64,000 bases of DNA from Mycolicibacterium cosmeticum (GCF_000613185.1 NZ_CCBB010000003.1:930001-994000); one strand, 5' to 3'. Counted from the first letter of the stretch, positions 52,198-61,720 are shown. Translations and numbers: made by a program. The notes: generated by a model from the sequence alone, not told the origin.

Positions 52198-53402
52198 GAT
52201 GCCGCCTTCTGGTAGAGATCGTAAGGATCGTGGATGTGGTGGCCGATCGCGCCGGCCAGCCAGTCGAGGCTGTAGTGGGACGTGTCGGACGCATCGGCGA
52301 CGCTGGCGTCGCGATCCAGGTTGGACCGGAAGATGCCGGCCGCCGATGCGGGGAGGAAATCTTCGTAGACAACGGGTCTGGTCGGGTCTCCGCCGACGTA
52401 GTAGGCCAGGCCGGCGGCAGCCATCTCGGCGTCGGTGCCGGGGAAGTGGTCGCTCCAGCGCGCCGGGTCGGCCATCGCGGCGTCGTAGCGCTGCCGGCCG
52501 AGCGGGGTGAGCGCCACCCCGCGGGCCTCGACCTCGCCGAAGCGGACCCGCAGCGCGCCGTCGAACTCGGCACCGTCGGCGCCGCGGAACCGGCGCGGCT
52601 CGGCCAGCGCCCGAAAAGACGTCTGCCGCAGCAACACCGCGGGACCGTCGGTGCGCGGCGGTCCCTGGATGGCGTCGATCATCGTGATCCCGCGTGCCGT
52701 CATCCGCCGGTAGAGCTCGTCGATGTCCAGCACTCGCGGTGTCAGGTGATTGATGTGGGTGGTGTCGACACCGGCGATGTCGGCGGCCACCGCCGACACC
52801 GCGCTCAACTCGTCGTACCAGGCCTTGTCGATGGGCGTCCGGGACAGTGCGAAGGCGGCGGTGGCGCGGGCCACGAAATCGTCCGCCTCGTCCGCGCGCG
52901 CCCCACCGGCGTCGGCGATGCGGCGGGCGTCGGCGATCAGCGCGGGGTCGAACAGCTGCCGCTGCGCGACGAACCGGTCCACCCTGGCCCGCAGATCGGC
53001 GTCGAAGAACCGGGCGTCCGCGGTGGCCAGCATCGAGGTGAACACCCGGAACGGGTTGAGCTCCAACTCTTGTGCCTCGATGGGCCGGAACGCGGTGGAG
53101 ACCACCGGCACCGGGGAGGCGGCGTCGCGCAGATCGTAGAAGCCGACCGGGTACATCCCGAAGGCGGCGAAAAGGTCCGCGACATCGGCCATCTCGGCGG
53201 CATTGCCGACCCGGATGGCGCCGTGCCGCTCGGCGGTGACGCGCTGCAGCGAACCGAGCCGGTTGCTGCCGGCATCGCCGGCGCAGTCCCGGTTCACTTC
53301 GGTGCTGACCTGCACAAGGGTGGTGTAGGCGGGCACCTCGGTGCCGTACATGGCCGACAGTGCCGCGGCAAAAGCGGCGCGCAGCTGGGCAGGACGGATC
53401 AT
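52194..53402 (-). CDS. hglS: 2-oxoadipate dioxygenase/decarboxylase HglS (DUF1338)
   Basis: A 402-residue VOC-like non-heme iron enzyme of the DUF1338/YdcJ family; characterised members convert 2-oxoadipate with O2 to D-2-hydroxyglutarate and CO2. The iron/substrate residues are identifiable: His60 and Arg64 in ERHGAIRVG, the His in HINHLTPR (~215), and the Glu in RFGEVEARG (~289). Also conserved are FRPIEAQELELNPFRVFTS and VYEDFLPASAAGIFRSNL. It is upstream of and coupled to pcd, and divergent from lrpA-lat, placing it in lysine catabolism. The M. tuberculosis locus counterpart, Rv3292, is usually annotated only as hypothetical. The aminoadipate transaminase needed before this step is not in the window. 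Confidence 0.9.
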   Translation of the reverse strand: MIRPAQLRAAFAAALSAMYGTEVPAYTTLVQVSTEVNRDCAGDAGSNRLGSLQRVTAERHGAIRVGNAAEMADVADLFAAFGMYPVGFYDLRDAASPVPVVSTAFRPIEAQELELNPFRVFTSMLATADARFFDADLRARVDRFVAQRQLFDPALIADARRIADAGGARADEADDFVARATAAFALSRTPIDKAWYDELSAVSAVAADIAGVDTTHINHLTPRVLDIDELYRRMTARGITMIDAIQGPPRTDGPAVLLRQTSFRALAEPRRFRGADGAEFDGALRVRFGEVEARGVALTPLGRQRYDAAMADPARWSDHFPGTDAEMAAAGLAYYVGGDPTRPVVYEDFLPASAAGIFRSNLDRDASVADASDTSHYSLDWLAGAIGHHIHDPYDLYQKAAS

Positions 53403-53432
53403 CGGCGTGTGCCCCTGCGATACAGTCCGGCC

Positions 53433-53891
53433 ATGTCCGATGCCGACCATCTCGACGATATCGACCGGGCGCTGGTGCGCGAACTCCTCGTCGACGGCCG
53501 GGCCACCCTGGCGCACCTGGCGGCGACGGCGGGCTTGTCGGTGTCCGCGGTGCAGGCCCGGGTGCGACGGCTGGAATCGCGCGGTGTGGTCACCGGGTAC
53601 GCGGCGCGCATCGACCCCGAAGCGGTCGGCAACATGCTGTCGGCGTTCGTCGCCATCACCCCTCTCGATCCGTCTCAACCCGATGATGCGCCCGCCCGCC
53701 TGGAGCACATACCCGAGGTGGTGTCGTGCCACTCGGTCGCGGGCGAGGAGAGCTACATCCTGCTCGTGCGGGTGGGATCGCCGCGGGGTCTGGAGGACCT
53801 GCTGCAACAGATCCGGACAGCCGCCAACGTACGCACACGCAGCACGGTCATCTTACAGACTTTTTACGAAGGCCGCGAATATTTACCGTAG
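53433..53891 (+). CDS. lrpA: Lrp/AsnC-family regulator LrpA
   Basis: A 152-residue feast/famine regulator: winged helix-turn-helix at residues 8-60 (LDDIDRALVRELLVDGRATLAHLAATAGLSVSAVQARVRRLESRGVV), then a RAM-like effector domain with GEESYILLVRVGS. It lies between hglS-pcd (divergent, 30-bp gap) and lat (same strand, 53-bp gap), and its homologue Rv3291c controls lat in M. tuberculosis. TACAGT 6 nt before the ATG suggests leaderless start. An amino acid, probably lysine-related, is the expected ligand. Confidence 0.94.
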   Translation: MSDADHLDDIDRALVRELLVDGRATLAHLAATAGLSVSAVQARVRRLESRGVVTGYAARIDPEAVGNMLSAFVAITPLDPSQPDDAPARLEHIPEVVSCHSVAGEESYILLVRVGSPRGLEDLLQQIRTAANVRTRSTVILQTFYEGREYLP

Positions 53892-53897
53892 ATATTC
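53877..53897. promoter_or_regulatory. LrpA operator dyad before lat
   Basis: Arms GAATATTTAC and GTAGATATTC form a 21-bp dyad with one mismatched pair, straddling the lrpA stop codon. A further half-site, CCGTAAATATT, is at 53917-53927, about two helical turns further on, which suits an oligomeric Lrp protein. The lat -10 box TAGTAT (53932-53937) lies just downstream. Confidence 0.6.
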
Positions 53898-53944
53898 CTG
53901 TTGTCGATACGTCAAACCGTAAATATTGCGTTAGTATCGCGGTC

Positions 53945-55291
53945 ATGACTGCTGTCCTGCCCGACCGTGACGTGACCGTGCCTGCCGCCGAGGTACCCGC
54001 CGTGCTGAGTCGCAGCATCTTGGCCGACGGTTTCGACTTCGTCCTCGACACCGAGCGGTCCCGTGGTTCCTACCTGGTCGACGCCCGCAGCGGTGCGCGA
54101 TACCTGGACATGTTCACGTTCTTCGCGTCGTCCGCGCTCGGCATGAACCATCCCGCGCTGACCAGCCCGGAGGCCCGCGCCGAACTGGGCACCGTCGCGG
54201 TGAACAAGCCGAGCAACTCCGACATCTACAGCGTGCCCATGGCCCGGTTCGTCGACACCTTCGCGCGGGTGCTCGGTGACCCCGCGCTGCCGCACCTGTT
54301 CTTCATCGACGGGGGAGCGCTGGCGGTGGAGAACGCGCTGAAGGTGGCGTTCGACTGGAAGAGCCGGCACAACGAGGCGCTGGGGCGAAGCGCGCCGGGC
54401 ACCCGCGTGCTGCACCTGCGCGGCGCCTTCCACGGCCGCAGCGGATACACCATGTCGCTGACCAATACGGATCCCAACAAGGTGGCCCGGTTCCCGAAGT
54501 TCGACTGGCCGCGGATCGATGCACCGTATGTGCGCCCGGGCGCCGATCCGGTTGCGCTGGAAGCGGAATCGCTGCGGCAGGCGCGCGCCGCGTTCGAGCG
54601 CTACCCGCACGACATCGCCTGTTTCATCGCCGAGCCGATCCAGGGTGAGGGCGGCGACCGGCACATGCGTCCCGAGTTCTTCGCGGCGATGCGGGATCTG
54701 TGCGACGAGTTCGACGCGTTGCTGATCTTCGACGAGGTGCAGACCGGCTGCGGGATGACCGGGACCGCGTGGGCTTACCAGCAGTTGGGGGTGCGTCCCG
54801 ACGTGGTGGCGTTCGGCAAGAAGACCCAGGTGTGCGGCGTGATGGCCGGCGGCCGGGTGGCCGAGGTGCCGGACAACGTGTTCGCCGTCAGCTCGCGGAT
54901 CAACTCCACCTGGGGCGGCAACCTCACCGACATGGTGCGGGCCCGGCGCATCCTCGAGGTGATCGAGGCCGACGGCCTGATCGACAACGCCCGCGTGCTC
55001 GGGGAGTACCTGCTGGACCGATTGCGGGCATTGGCAACCGAATTCCCGGATGTGGTGCTCGATCCGCGGGGCCGGGGCCTGATGTGTGCGTTCAGCATGC
55101 CCACGACGGCGCTGCGTGACGACGTGGTCCGCACGCTGTGGGACCGGGGTGTCATCATGCTGCCCAGTGGGGTGGATTCGGTGCGGTTCCGGCCGGCGCT
55201 GACGGTGGCGCCGGCCGAGCTGGACGCCGCCATCGACGAGGTACGGGCCGCGGTGCGGGACGCAGTGCGCGACGTGCCGGGCGCGCTCTAG
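53945..55291 (+). CDS. lat: L-lysine epsilon-aminotransferase
   Basis: A 448-residue PLP-dependent class III aminotransferase moving the epsilon-amino group of lysine to 2-oxoglutarate, giving aminoadipate semialdehyde. The PLP lysine is in AFGKKTQVCGV, the cofactor Asp in LLIFDEVQTGCGMTG, and the phosphate loop at DGGALAVENALKVAFDWK; length equals the M. tuberculosis enzyme (449). TAGTAT 7 nt before the ATG implies a leaderless message under LrpA control. Its stop overlaps by 4 nt that of the convergent HTH-citrate synthase. Confidence 0.96.
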   Translation: MTAVLPDRDVTVPAAEVPAVLSRSILADGFDFVLDTERSRGSYLVDARSGARYLDMFTFFASSALGMNHPALTSPEARAELGTVAVNKPSNSDIYSVPMARFVDTFARVLGDPALPHLFFIDGGALAVENALKVAFDWKSRHNEALGRSAPGTRVLHLRGAFHGRSGYTMSLTNTDPNKVARFPKFDWPRIDAPYVRPGADPVALEAESLRQARAAFERYPHDIACFIAEPIQGEGGDRHMRPEFFAAMRDLCDEFDALLIFDEVQTGCGMTGTAWAYQQLGVRPDVVAFGKKTQVCGVMAGGRVAEVPDNVFAVSSRINSTWGGNLTDMVRARRILEVIEADGLIDNARVLGEYLLDRLRALATEFPDVVLDPRGRGLMCAFSMPTTALRDDVVRTLWDRGVIMLPSGVDSVRFRPALTVAPAELDAAIDEVRAAVRDAVRDVPGAL

Positions 55292-56505
55292 TTCGAGCGT
55301 TTACCCACGTACACCCCCTCGGGGCGGAAACGCAGCATCGATTCGTTGTACTCTTCCAGCGCGTGCGCCACCCAACCGACGATCCTGGCGATGCCGAAGA
55401 CGGCTTCCGGCGCGTCGGCGGGCATCCGGAACTGGAGCGCCATCGCGGCCAGTGCCAGATCGGAGTTGACGAAATCGCTTGCCGAAGCGATGGTTTCCAC
55501 GGCGGCGCGAACGCGGGTGCCGCCACCGGCGCGCGCCAGCAGGTCCAGCAGCGCCAGTGCGCGCGGATCGTGTTCGCGGTAGATGCGGTGTCCGGTACCC
55601 GGAATGCGCTCCCCGGCGCGCAGGCTCGCGGCCACCGCGGCCACCGGATCGGCGAGGGCGGCATGCAGATAACGGTAGGCGGCGGTGGCCGCACCGCCGT
55701 GCATGGGACCGTCGAGCGCGGCCAGCCCCGCGGCGACAACCGAATACACGCCCGCCCTTGCGCTGGCGGCGACCCGCGCGGCGACGGTACTGGCCGCCAG
55801 GTCGTGGTCGGCAAGCAGCACCAGGGCGGCGTTGAGCACGCCCACCCGGGCGGGGGTGGGAGACAGCGGTGAGAGTTTGGGCCACAGTCGTTTTGCGTAC
55901 GACCCGGTGGTGACGTCGCCGCGCACGGTGGGCAGTGCCGACGATACGGCTTCCAGGATCTGCAGCCCTTTGGTGGCGACCACCGTTCCGGTGCGCTGAT
56001 AGCGCAGCGGGTCCGACGCGCCGGCGAGGTCCACCGCGATGCGCACCACGTCCAGCAGGCCGGCGGTGTGCGGCAGGGCCGACCGCAGGTGGGTGGTCGC
56101 GGCGTCGTCCAGTGGTGAAGGTTGCGCGGGTACGTCGTGATCCCACAACAACCGCGCCACATCGAGGAAATCCCGGCTCACCAGTTCGCGGGCCGGGACG
56201 CCGCGGTAGCACAGCTCGTCGCCGGAGAGCGAGGTGAGCTGGGTGCGTATCCGCTCCACCACCCCGGCCGGTGGGCGGGCCCGCACGCCGGCACCGGCCA
56301 GCGCTTCGACCTCGTCGACGGCGAACACGCTGCCGCGCACCCCGGCGATGCGCACGCTGTGCAGGCGGCCGCGGCTGACGTAGGCATACACCGACTCGCG
56401 CTTGATCCCGAGCACCTTGGCCACCTGTGCGGTGCTCAGGTAATCGTGCCCGTCGTGGTCGATCGCGGCAGGCCAGCGCCGCGTATGTCGCCGGTGTGCT
56501 GCCAT
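55288..56505 (-). CDS. Citrate synthase-family protein with N-terminal DNA-binding HTH
   Basis: A 405-residue fusion. Residues ~17-65 (YLSTAQVAKVLGIKRESVYAYVSRGRLHSVRI then GSVFAVDEVEAL) form a MerR/excisionase-type helix-turn-helix. The rest is a citrate synthase fold with the catalytic residues apparently kept: DHDLAAST (first His), GPMHGGA, GTGHRIYREHDPRA (second His-Arg) and VNSDLALAAM (Asp). It is divergent from a second citrate synthase gene across 95 bp containing direct GTCAACATT repeats, so a metabolite-sensing regulator of its neighbour is plausible; it could also simply be an enzyme. GGA lies upstream of the chosen ATG. Confidence 0.82.
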   Translation of the reverse strand: MAAHRRHTRRWPAAIDHDGHDYLSTAQVAKVLGIKRESVYAYVSRGRLHSVRIAGVRGSVFAVDEVEALAGAGVRARPPAGVVERIRTQLTSLSGDELCYRGVPARELVSRDFLDVARLLWDHDVPAQPSPLDDAATTHLRSALPHTAGLLDVVRIAVDLAGASDPLRYQRTGTVVATKGLQILEAVSSALPTVRGDVTTGSYAKRLWPKLSPLSPTPARVGVLNAALVLLADHDLAASTVAARVAASARAGVYSVVAAGLAALDGPMHGGAATAAYRYLHAALADPVAAVAASLRAGERIPGTGHRIYREHDPRALALLDLLARAGGGTRVRAAVETIASASDFVNSDLALAAMALQFRMPADAPEAVFGIARIVGWVAHALEEYNESMLRFRPEGVYVGKRSN

Positions 56506-56530
56506 GGCGGCGTTCCTTCGTATTGATCGA

Positions 56531-56555
56531 GTCAACATTGACTGACGTCAACATT
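56531..56555. promoter_or_regulatory. GTCAACATT direct repeat in citrate-synthase divergent promoter
   Basis: GTCAACATT occurs at 56531-56539 and 56547-56555, 16 bp apart. The first copy continues as GTCAACATTGAC, an inverted repeat of GTCA/TGAC, and TGACGTCA bridges the copies. The site lies in the AT-rich part of the 95-bp gap and could bind the HTH domain encoded next door. Confidence 0.45.
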
Positions 56556-56600
56556 AACCCGAATGTGGTTGTACCGCTTGAGCAGAAGGAGGACTGCGCG

Positions 56601-57749
56601 ATGGCCGACACCCTCATCGAGGCCGCACCCGGGCTGGCCAACATCGTGGCCGCGGACACCGCGATCGGCGACGTCCGCGGCGACGAGGGCTTCTATCACT
56701 ACGGGCCGTATTCGGCCGTCGAGCTCGCCGCCACCCGCACCTTCGAGGAGGTGTGGTTCCTGTTCGTGCACGGCCGGTTGCCGTCACCCGACGAGGCGGC
56801 CGCGTTCGCCGCTCACACCGCGACGCTGCGCACCATCCCGGCCGACGTCGCCCCGATCCTGCGGATGGTCGCACTCGGCGGCGCCGCGGAACACCCGCTG
56901 GCCGCGCTGCGCACGGTGCTCTCGGCGGTGGCCACGGCACTCGATCTGCGACCGGTGTGGGACCTCGACGACGACGCCCGCCGCCGCGACGCGCTGTTGT
57001 TGGCGGCGATCACCCCGACGGTGCTGGCCGCCCTGCACCGGATCGGGCAGGGCCTGGATCCGGTGCCCCCGGACCCGACCCTGCCGGTCGCGGCACACTG
57101 GCTCTACCTGCTGACCGGGCGGCGGCCGACCGCCGAGCACGCCCGCGCCATCGAGCAGTACCTGATCGCCACCGTCGACCACGGCTTCAACGCCTCGACG
57201 TTCACCGCGCGGGTGGTGGCCTCGACCGGCGCCGATGTCGGGTCCGCGATCTGTGCCGCGTTGGGTGCTTTCTCCGGCCCGTTGCACGGCGGTGCACCGG
57301 ACCGTGCGCTGGACGCCCTCGACGCGATCGGTGACCCCGCCAACGCCGCGGCCTGGACACATGCGGCCCTCGATCGCGGCGAACGCATCATGGGGTTCGG
57401 GCACGCGGTGTACCGCACCGCCGATCCGCGCGCCGAGCTGTTGAAGTCGATCGCCACCGGCCTGGGCGGTGAGCTCGCCGATCGCGCCGTGCGGGTGGAG
57501 CGCGACGTCACCGAGGTGCTCGCGCAGCGACGGCACGGCCGGGAGCTGCGGGCCAATGTGGAGTTCTATGCCGGCGTGGTGATGGAACAGTGCGGGGTGC
57601 CGCGCGCGATGTTCACCCCCACGTTCGCGGTGAGCCGGGTGGTGGGCTGGTCGGCGCACATCCTGGAACAGGCCCGGTCCCGCAAGATCATCCGGCCGCG
57701 GGCTCGCTATGTCGGGCCGGAGCCGGTGCGGTCAGCCCTGCGCGAGTAG
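56601..57749 (+). CDS. Citrate synthase-family enzyme (CitA-like)
   Basis: A 382-residue citrate/2-methylcitrate synthase-fold protein condensing an acyl-CoA with an oxoacid. Landmarks: DHGFNASTFTARVVAST, GPLHGGAPDRAL, GFGHAVYRTADPRAE and NVEFYAGVVMEQCG. Compared with canonical enzymes, the Arg after the second His is Ala (GHAVY rather than GHRVY) and the catalytic Asp position is Glu; actinobacterial CitA-type proteins can share this, so the activity is uncertain. AAGGAGGA precedes the ATG. It is divergent from the HTH-bearing paralogue and overlaps the convergent Mrr-like gene by 18 nt. Confidence 0.85.
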   Translation: MADTLIEAAPGLANIVAADTAIGDVRGDEGFYHYGPYSAVELAATRTFEEVWFLFVHGRLPSPDEAAAFAAHTATLRTIPADVAPILRMVALGGAAEHPLAALRTVLSAVATALDLRPVWDLDDDARRRDALLLAAITPTVLAALHRIGQGLDPVPPDPTLPVAAHWLYLLTGRRPTAEHARAIEQYLIATVDHGFNASTFTARVVASTGADVGSAICAALGAFSGPLHGGAPDRALDALDAIGDPANAAAWTHAALDRGERIMGFGHAVYRTADPRAELLKSIATGLGGELADRAVRVERDVTEVLAQRRHGRELRANVEFYAGVVMEQCGVPRAMFTPTFAVSRVVGWSAHILEQARSRKIIRPRARYVGPEPVRSALRE

Positions 57750-58265
57750 CGCCCGGATGGTGGAGCGGAGCCTGGGCAGCTCGGCGCCGCCGACCAGGGT
57801 GCACCCGTGCAATTCGGCGAGTTTGCGTGCGGCCGGGGTGAACTCGTGGTTGGTCACCACCATGGTGCGGGTGCAGTCCTGCATGGGTGCGCCGGCCACC
57901 ACCTCCTGGACGGCGCCGGTGCCCACCGGCCGGGCTTGGCGTTTGCATTGGATGGCAAGCCGATTCGGCCGGCGACCGACGATCAGGTCGACGCCCCAGT
58001 CCCCGGTCAGCGAGGTCATGATCACCGGGACGCCGCACGACCGCGCGATGCGGGCGACGTGATCCTCGAACTCGGTGCCCGACATCGCGCCGACAGTGTC
58101 CTCCCGGGGCGAGGGCGTGCGCAGCCCGGCGACGAAGTGCGGGCCGATGCGCAGGACCGCCGGTGCGGCGACCGCGCACGCCAGGGCGGTCTGCCACTGC
58201 TGCCCGTAGGCGTAGGCCGCCGAACCGGCGGCAATCCCGGTCACCAGCAGTGGTCGGATACGCAC
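57732..58265 (-). CDS. Mrr-like restriction-endonuclease-fold protein with N-terminal membrane segment
   Basis: A 177-residue protein with a hydrophobic N-terminus (LLVTGIAAGSAAYAYG and ALACAVAAPAVLRIG) followed by an Mrr_cat/PD-(D/E)XK domain: GTEFEDHVARIARSCG, GDWGVDLIVGRR and AIQCKRQARPVG give the D-x(n)-QxK catalytic pattern; GAPMQDCTRTMVVTNHEFTPAAR follows. Mrr-type proteins cut modified DNA, but small membrane-anchored versions are uncharacterised. The start is a GTG. No methylase or other restriction gene is adjacent. Confidence 0.75.
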   Translation of the reverse strand: MRIRPLLVTGIAAGSAAYAYGQQWQTALACAVAAPAVLRIGPHFVAGLRTPSPREDTVGAMSGTEFEDHVARIARSCGVPVIMTSLTGDWGVDLIVGRRPNRLAIQCKRQARPVGTGAVQEVVAGAPMQDCTRTMVVTNHEFTPAARKLAELHGCTLVGGAELPRLRSTIRALLAQG

Positions 58266-58274
58266 GGGCGCATA

Positions 58275-60878
58275 TTAGGACGCGGGGCCGACATCCCCGT
58301 GCAGCGCCCGCCAGACCCGGGCCGGGGTCATCGGCAGCCGATACATCCGCGCCCCGCACGCCCGCGCGATCGCATTGGCCAGCGCCGGGGCCACCGGGTT
58401 GTACGGGGATTCGCTCATCGACTTGGCGCCCAGCGGCCCGAGCTTGTCGTAGGTGTCGGCGAAATACACCTCGGTGACGGGCAGGTCGGCAAGTTGCGGA
58501 ATGTGGTAGTTGCGCAGGGTTGTGGTGGTGACCTCGCCGCGCCCGTCGACCCGGATCTCCTCGAACAGGGCGGTGCCGATGGCCTGGGCCACCCCGCCCT
58601 CCACCTGGCCGCGGCACTGCTCGGGATTCATCACCACCCCGGCGTCGGCGGCCTGCACCGATTGCAGGATGCGCACCTCACCGGTCTCGACGTTCACCGC
58701 CACCCGGAACCCGTGCACGTTGAAGGCCACCGACCGGGGCGTGCCCTCGTGGCGGCCGTGACCGGTCAGCGGACGGTGCGTGACACCGGAGTTCAGCAAC
58801 TGGCGTAGTTCGCGGCAGGCGGACTGCACCGCCAGCCCGGCGACCACGGTGCCCGCCGACCCGAACGCCCCGGTGTCGTAGGCGGTGACGTCGGTGTCGG
58901 ACTGGCGCAACCGCAACCGGCTCATCGGAACGCCCAGCGCCTCGGCCGCCAGCCGCAGGTGCACCGTCGAGGTGCCGTTGCCGAACTCGGTGGTGCCGAC
59001 CGACAGCGTGTACATGCCGTCGGCGTCGAGTGTGACCGACGCGTCCGAATAGTGGCCGCGCGGCGGAATCGTCGCGATCATCGCCACCGCCATCCCCTCG
59101 CCGACGCGCCACTGCGATCCCTCCGGCGGTTCGGCGGCGTTGCCCCGGGTCAGCGCCGCCTGGACCAGGTCCAGACATTGATCGAGACCGTAACTGCCGA
59201 AGGTGAGGTCGTCGTCGGCCACGTGCGAATCGACGAACGCATCGCCGGGCACCACCACGTTGCGCCGGCGCAGCTCGAAGGGGTCGATGCCCAGCCGGTC
59301 CGCCAACTCGTCGAGCGCGGATTCGACGGCAAAGATCACCTGCCCCAAGCCGTAGCCCCGGAATGCGCCGGACGGAAGATTGTTGGTGTACACCGCCTGG
59401 GCGTCCACCCGTTTGTTCGGGCACCGGTAGACGGCCATCGATTCACCGCAGCCGTGGAACATCACGCCGGGGCTGTGATTGCCGTAGGCGCCGGCGTCGG
59501 CCAGCACGTCGATGGCCAACGCGGTGAGCACGCCGTCCGCGCCGGCGGCGACGGTGGCGGCCACCCGGAAGGGATGCCGGCACGGGGCGGCGACGAACTC
59601 GTCGGTGCGGCTGAACTCGTAACGCACCGGGCGGCCCAGACGCAGCACCGCCAACGCCACCAGGTCCTCGGTGAGCAGCTCCTGCTTGCCGCCGAAACCA
59701 CCACCGACGCGGGCGGTGAACACCCGGACCCGGGACTGGTCCAGCCCGAAGAGGTGACACAGCTCGTCGCGGACCAGGAACGGCACCTGGGAACTGGTGC
59801 GGATCACCACACGGCCGTCCGCGTCGATCCAGCCGGTGCTGCCGTGGGTTTCCAGGTGGCTGTGCTGGACGCGCTGGGTAGACCACCGCCCGCGCACCAC
59901 CGCACCGCCGGCGTCTTCGGCCGCGGCGATACCGGCGGCGATATCGCCCACGCCGCCGTGCAGTTCGGCCACGATGTTGCGTTGCGCGTCGGCGATGCGG
60001 GCCGAGGCGTCCTTGTCGCCGTGTATCGCCGGGGCACCGGGGCGGCGGGCCTGCTCCGGGTCGAACACCGCGGGCAGTTCGGCGTATTCGACGGCGATGG
60101 CCCGGCAGGCCTTCTCGGCGGCGGCCAGGCTGTCGGCGACCACGGCGGCCACCCGCTGCCCGATGAACCGGACCGTCCGGTCGAGCACGTAGGTGTCGTC
60201 GGGATCGTCGGTGCGGTCCTCGTGCCGGGCGGTGGAGAACGGCACGGCCGGGCTGTCGAGGTGGGTGAGGACCAGCCGCACCCCCGCGACCCGCTGCGCC
60301 GCCGACGTGTCGATGGACACGATGCGGGCATGGGCGACGGGACTGCGCAGCACCGCGAGGTGGAGCAGCCCGTGCGGCGCATGGTCCATGGTGTACTGCT
60401 CGGTGCCGGTCACCACCCGGCGCGCGGCGGGCGCGCCGGGGGACGCGTCGCCGGTGTTGACGGTCCCGGCCAGCGCGTCGGTGATGGCGCGGTAACCGGT
60501 GCAGCGGCACAGGTTTCCCTTGAGGTGCTCGGGCAGATTCGCGCGTTGATCGGCGGTCAGCGCCGACGCGGTGGTGACCATTCCGGCCGTGCAGAAGCCG
60601 CACTGGAAGCCCGCCGCGTCGGCGAAGGCGCGCTGCACCGGATGCAGGTCGTCGGGGGTGCCCAGCCCGGCGACCGTGGTCACCGACCGTCCGGCGGCGC
60701 GGAACGCCGGGTACACGCACGAGTGCACCGCGGCGCCGTCGACCAGCACCGAGCAGGCGCCGCAGTCACCCGCGTCGCAGCCCTTCTTGACCTCGAAGTG
60801 ACCGTGCTCGCGCAGGTAGGTGCGCAGGCATTGGCCGGGCCGCGGATTGTCCTGAGCCGGTTCGCCATTGATGATCAT
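58275..60878 (-). CDS. Xanthine dehydrogenase-family molybdopterin oxidoreductase (fused Fe-S + Mo subunit)
   Basis: An 867-residue hydroxylase chain fusing the small iron-sulfur domain to the large molybdenum domain. Residues 1-150: [15 protein letters not shown] (plant-type 2Fe-2S) and CGFCTAGM with CRCTGY (second cluster). Mo domain: [29 protein letters not shown], and [18 protein letters not shown], where the Glu corresponds to the catalytic GE motif. It hydroxylates a purine, nicotinate or aromatic-type substrate; which one is not clear. The FAD subunit is encoded just upstream and overlaps by ATGA, completing the electron chain; no XdhC-like maturation gene is present. Confidence 0.87.
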   Translation of the reverse strand: MIINGEPAQDNPRPGQCLRTYLREHGHFEVKKGCDAGDCGACSVLVDGAAVHSCVYPAFRAAGRSVTTVAGLGTPDDLHPVQRAFADAAGFQCGFCTAGMVTTASALTADQRANLPEHLKGNLCRCTGYRAITDALAGTVNTGDASPGAPAARRVVTGTEQYTMDHAPHGLLHLAVLRSPVAHARIVSIDTSAAQRVAGVRLVLTHLDSPAVPFSTARHEDRTDDPDDTYVLDRTVRFIGQRVAAVVADSLAAAEKACRAIAVEYAELPAVFDPEQARRPGAPAIHGDKDASARIADAQRNIVAELHGGVGDIAAGIAAAEDAGGAVVRGRWSTQRVQHSHLETHGSTGWIDADGRVVIRTSSQVPFLVRDELCHLFGLDQSRVRVFTARVGGGFGGKQELLTEDLVALAVLRLGRPVRYEFSRTDEFVAAPCRHPFRVAATVAAGADGVLTALAIDVLADAGAYGNHSPGVMFHGCGESMAVYRCPNKRVDAQAVYTNNLPSGAFRGYGLGQVIFAVESALDELADRLGIDPFELRRRNVVVPGDAFVDSHVADDDLTFGSYGLDQCLDLVQAALTRGNAAEPPEGSQWRVGEGMAVAMIATIPPRGHYSDASVTLDADGMYTLSVGTTEFGNGTSTVHLRLAAEALGVPMSRLRLRQSDTDVTAYDTGAFGSAGTVVAGLAVQSACRELRQLLNSGVTHRPLTGHGRHEGTPRSVAFNVHGFRVAVNVETGEVRILQSVQAADAGVVMNPEQCRGQVEGGVAQAIGTALFEEIRVDGRGEVTTTTLRNYHIPQLADLPVTEVYFADTYDKLGPLGAKSMSESPYNPVAPALANAIARACGARMYRLPMTPARVWRALHGDVGPAS

Positions 60879-61675
60879 GAAAGCTCCGCCGCCACCTGCC
60901 GGGCGAGTACCAGCGTCATCGCCCGCCGCCAGTCTGGGTCGCCGTGGGCGTCGTCGGTCCAGGCGGTGTCGGGGATCTGCGCGTGGGCGGCGGCCAACTC
61001 GTCCGGGCCGGGTACCGCGGCGAAGGTGAACGTGTAGGGCCGCACCGTCGCGGCCGTCACGGACAACGCGAACCGGCCGTCGGGGTCGAGCCGCCCGATG
61101 ACCACCACCGCGGAGCGGCCCAGCGGCGAGGGGGCCAGCTTGCGAAAGGCGGTGCGGGCGCTGAGGGTGTGCGCCGGGAGGAACACCGAGCGCACGACGT
61201 CACCGGCGGCCAGCATGGTGGTCGACTCGCCGGTGACGAATCCGTCTATCGGGCAGCGGTATTCGGTGCCGTCGGGACGCCACACCGTCACCGTGCCGGC
61301 GAGTGCGGACACCATCGAGATCATCGCGCCGGCCGGGAAGGCCAGGCAGAGGTTGCCGCCGACGGTGGCGGTGTGCCAGATCTTGAACGAGGCCAGCAGG
61401 GCCGTGCAGCACTGGTGCAGCAGCGGGACGCCGAGCTCGCCGGACAACCGGGACACCTCGGCGACGGTGCAGGTGGCGGCCAGCTCGACGCCGTCGGCGG
61501 TGCGGGTGACCGACGGCCACCGCAGGCCGGCCAGGTCCACCAATCGGGTCAGCTGGGGCTGCGGTTCGGAGAACAGCCAGGTGCCGCCGGCCAGCACGGC
61601 GTCGCCGGGGCCCAGGGGCCACAGCTCGTCGCGGTGCCGCGGGGTGTCGATCACCTCGACGTCGTTGAGATCCAC
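60875..61675 (-). CDS. FAD-binding subunit of the molybdopterin oxidoreductase
   Basis: A 266-residue CoxM/XdhB-type flavoprotein subunit. The FAD loops are [14 protein letters not shown] and [18 protein letters not shown], and the C-terminal domain has [20 protein letters not shown]. It links the Fe-S clusters of the partner chain to NAD+ or another acceptor. GTG at 61675 (VDLNDVEV) has TACCGT 6 nt upstream, suggesting a leaderless message; an earlier in-frame start would run through ArsR operator DNA. Its stop overlaps the start of the molybdenum subunit gene. Confidence 0.85.
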   Translation of the reverse strand: MDLNDVEVIDTPRHRDELWPLGPGDAVLAGGTWLFSEPQPQLTRLVDLAGLRWPSVTRTADGVELAATCTVAEVSRLSGELGVPLLHQCCTALLASFKIWHTATVGGNLCLAFPAGAMISMVSALAGTVTVWRPDGTEYRCPIDGFVTGESTTMLAAGDVVRSVFLPAHTLSARTAFRKLAPSPLGRSAVVVIGRLDPDGRFALSVTAATVRPYTFTFAAVPGPDELAAAHAQIPDTAWTDDAHGDPDWRRAMTLVLARQVAAELS

Positions 61676-61720
61676 CTGTCGACGGTAATCAAGCCGCGCC
61701 GGAACCGCATGCCCAATGAC

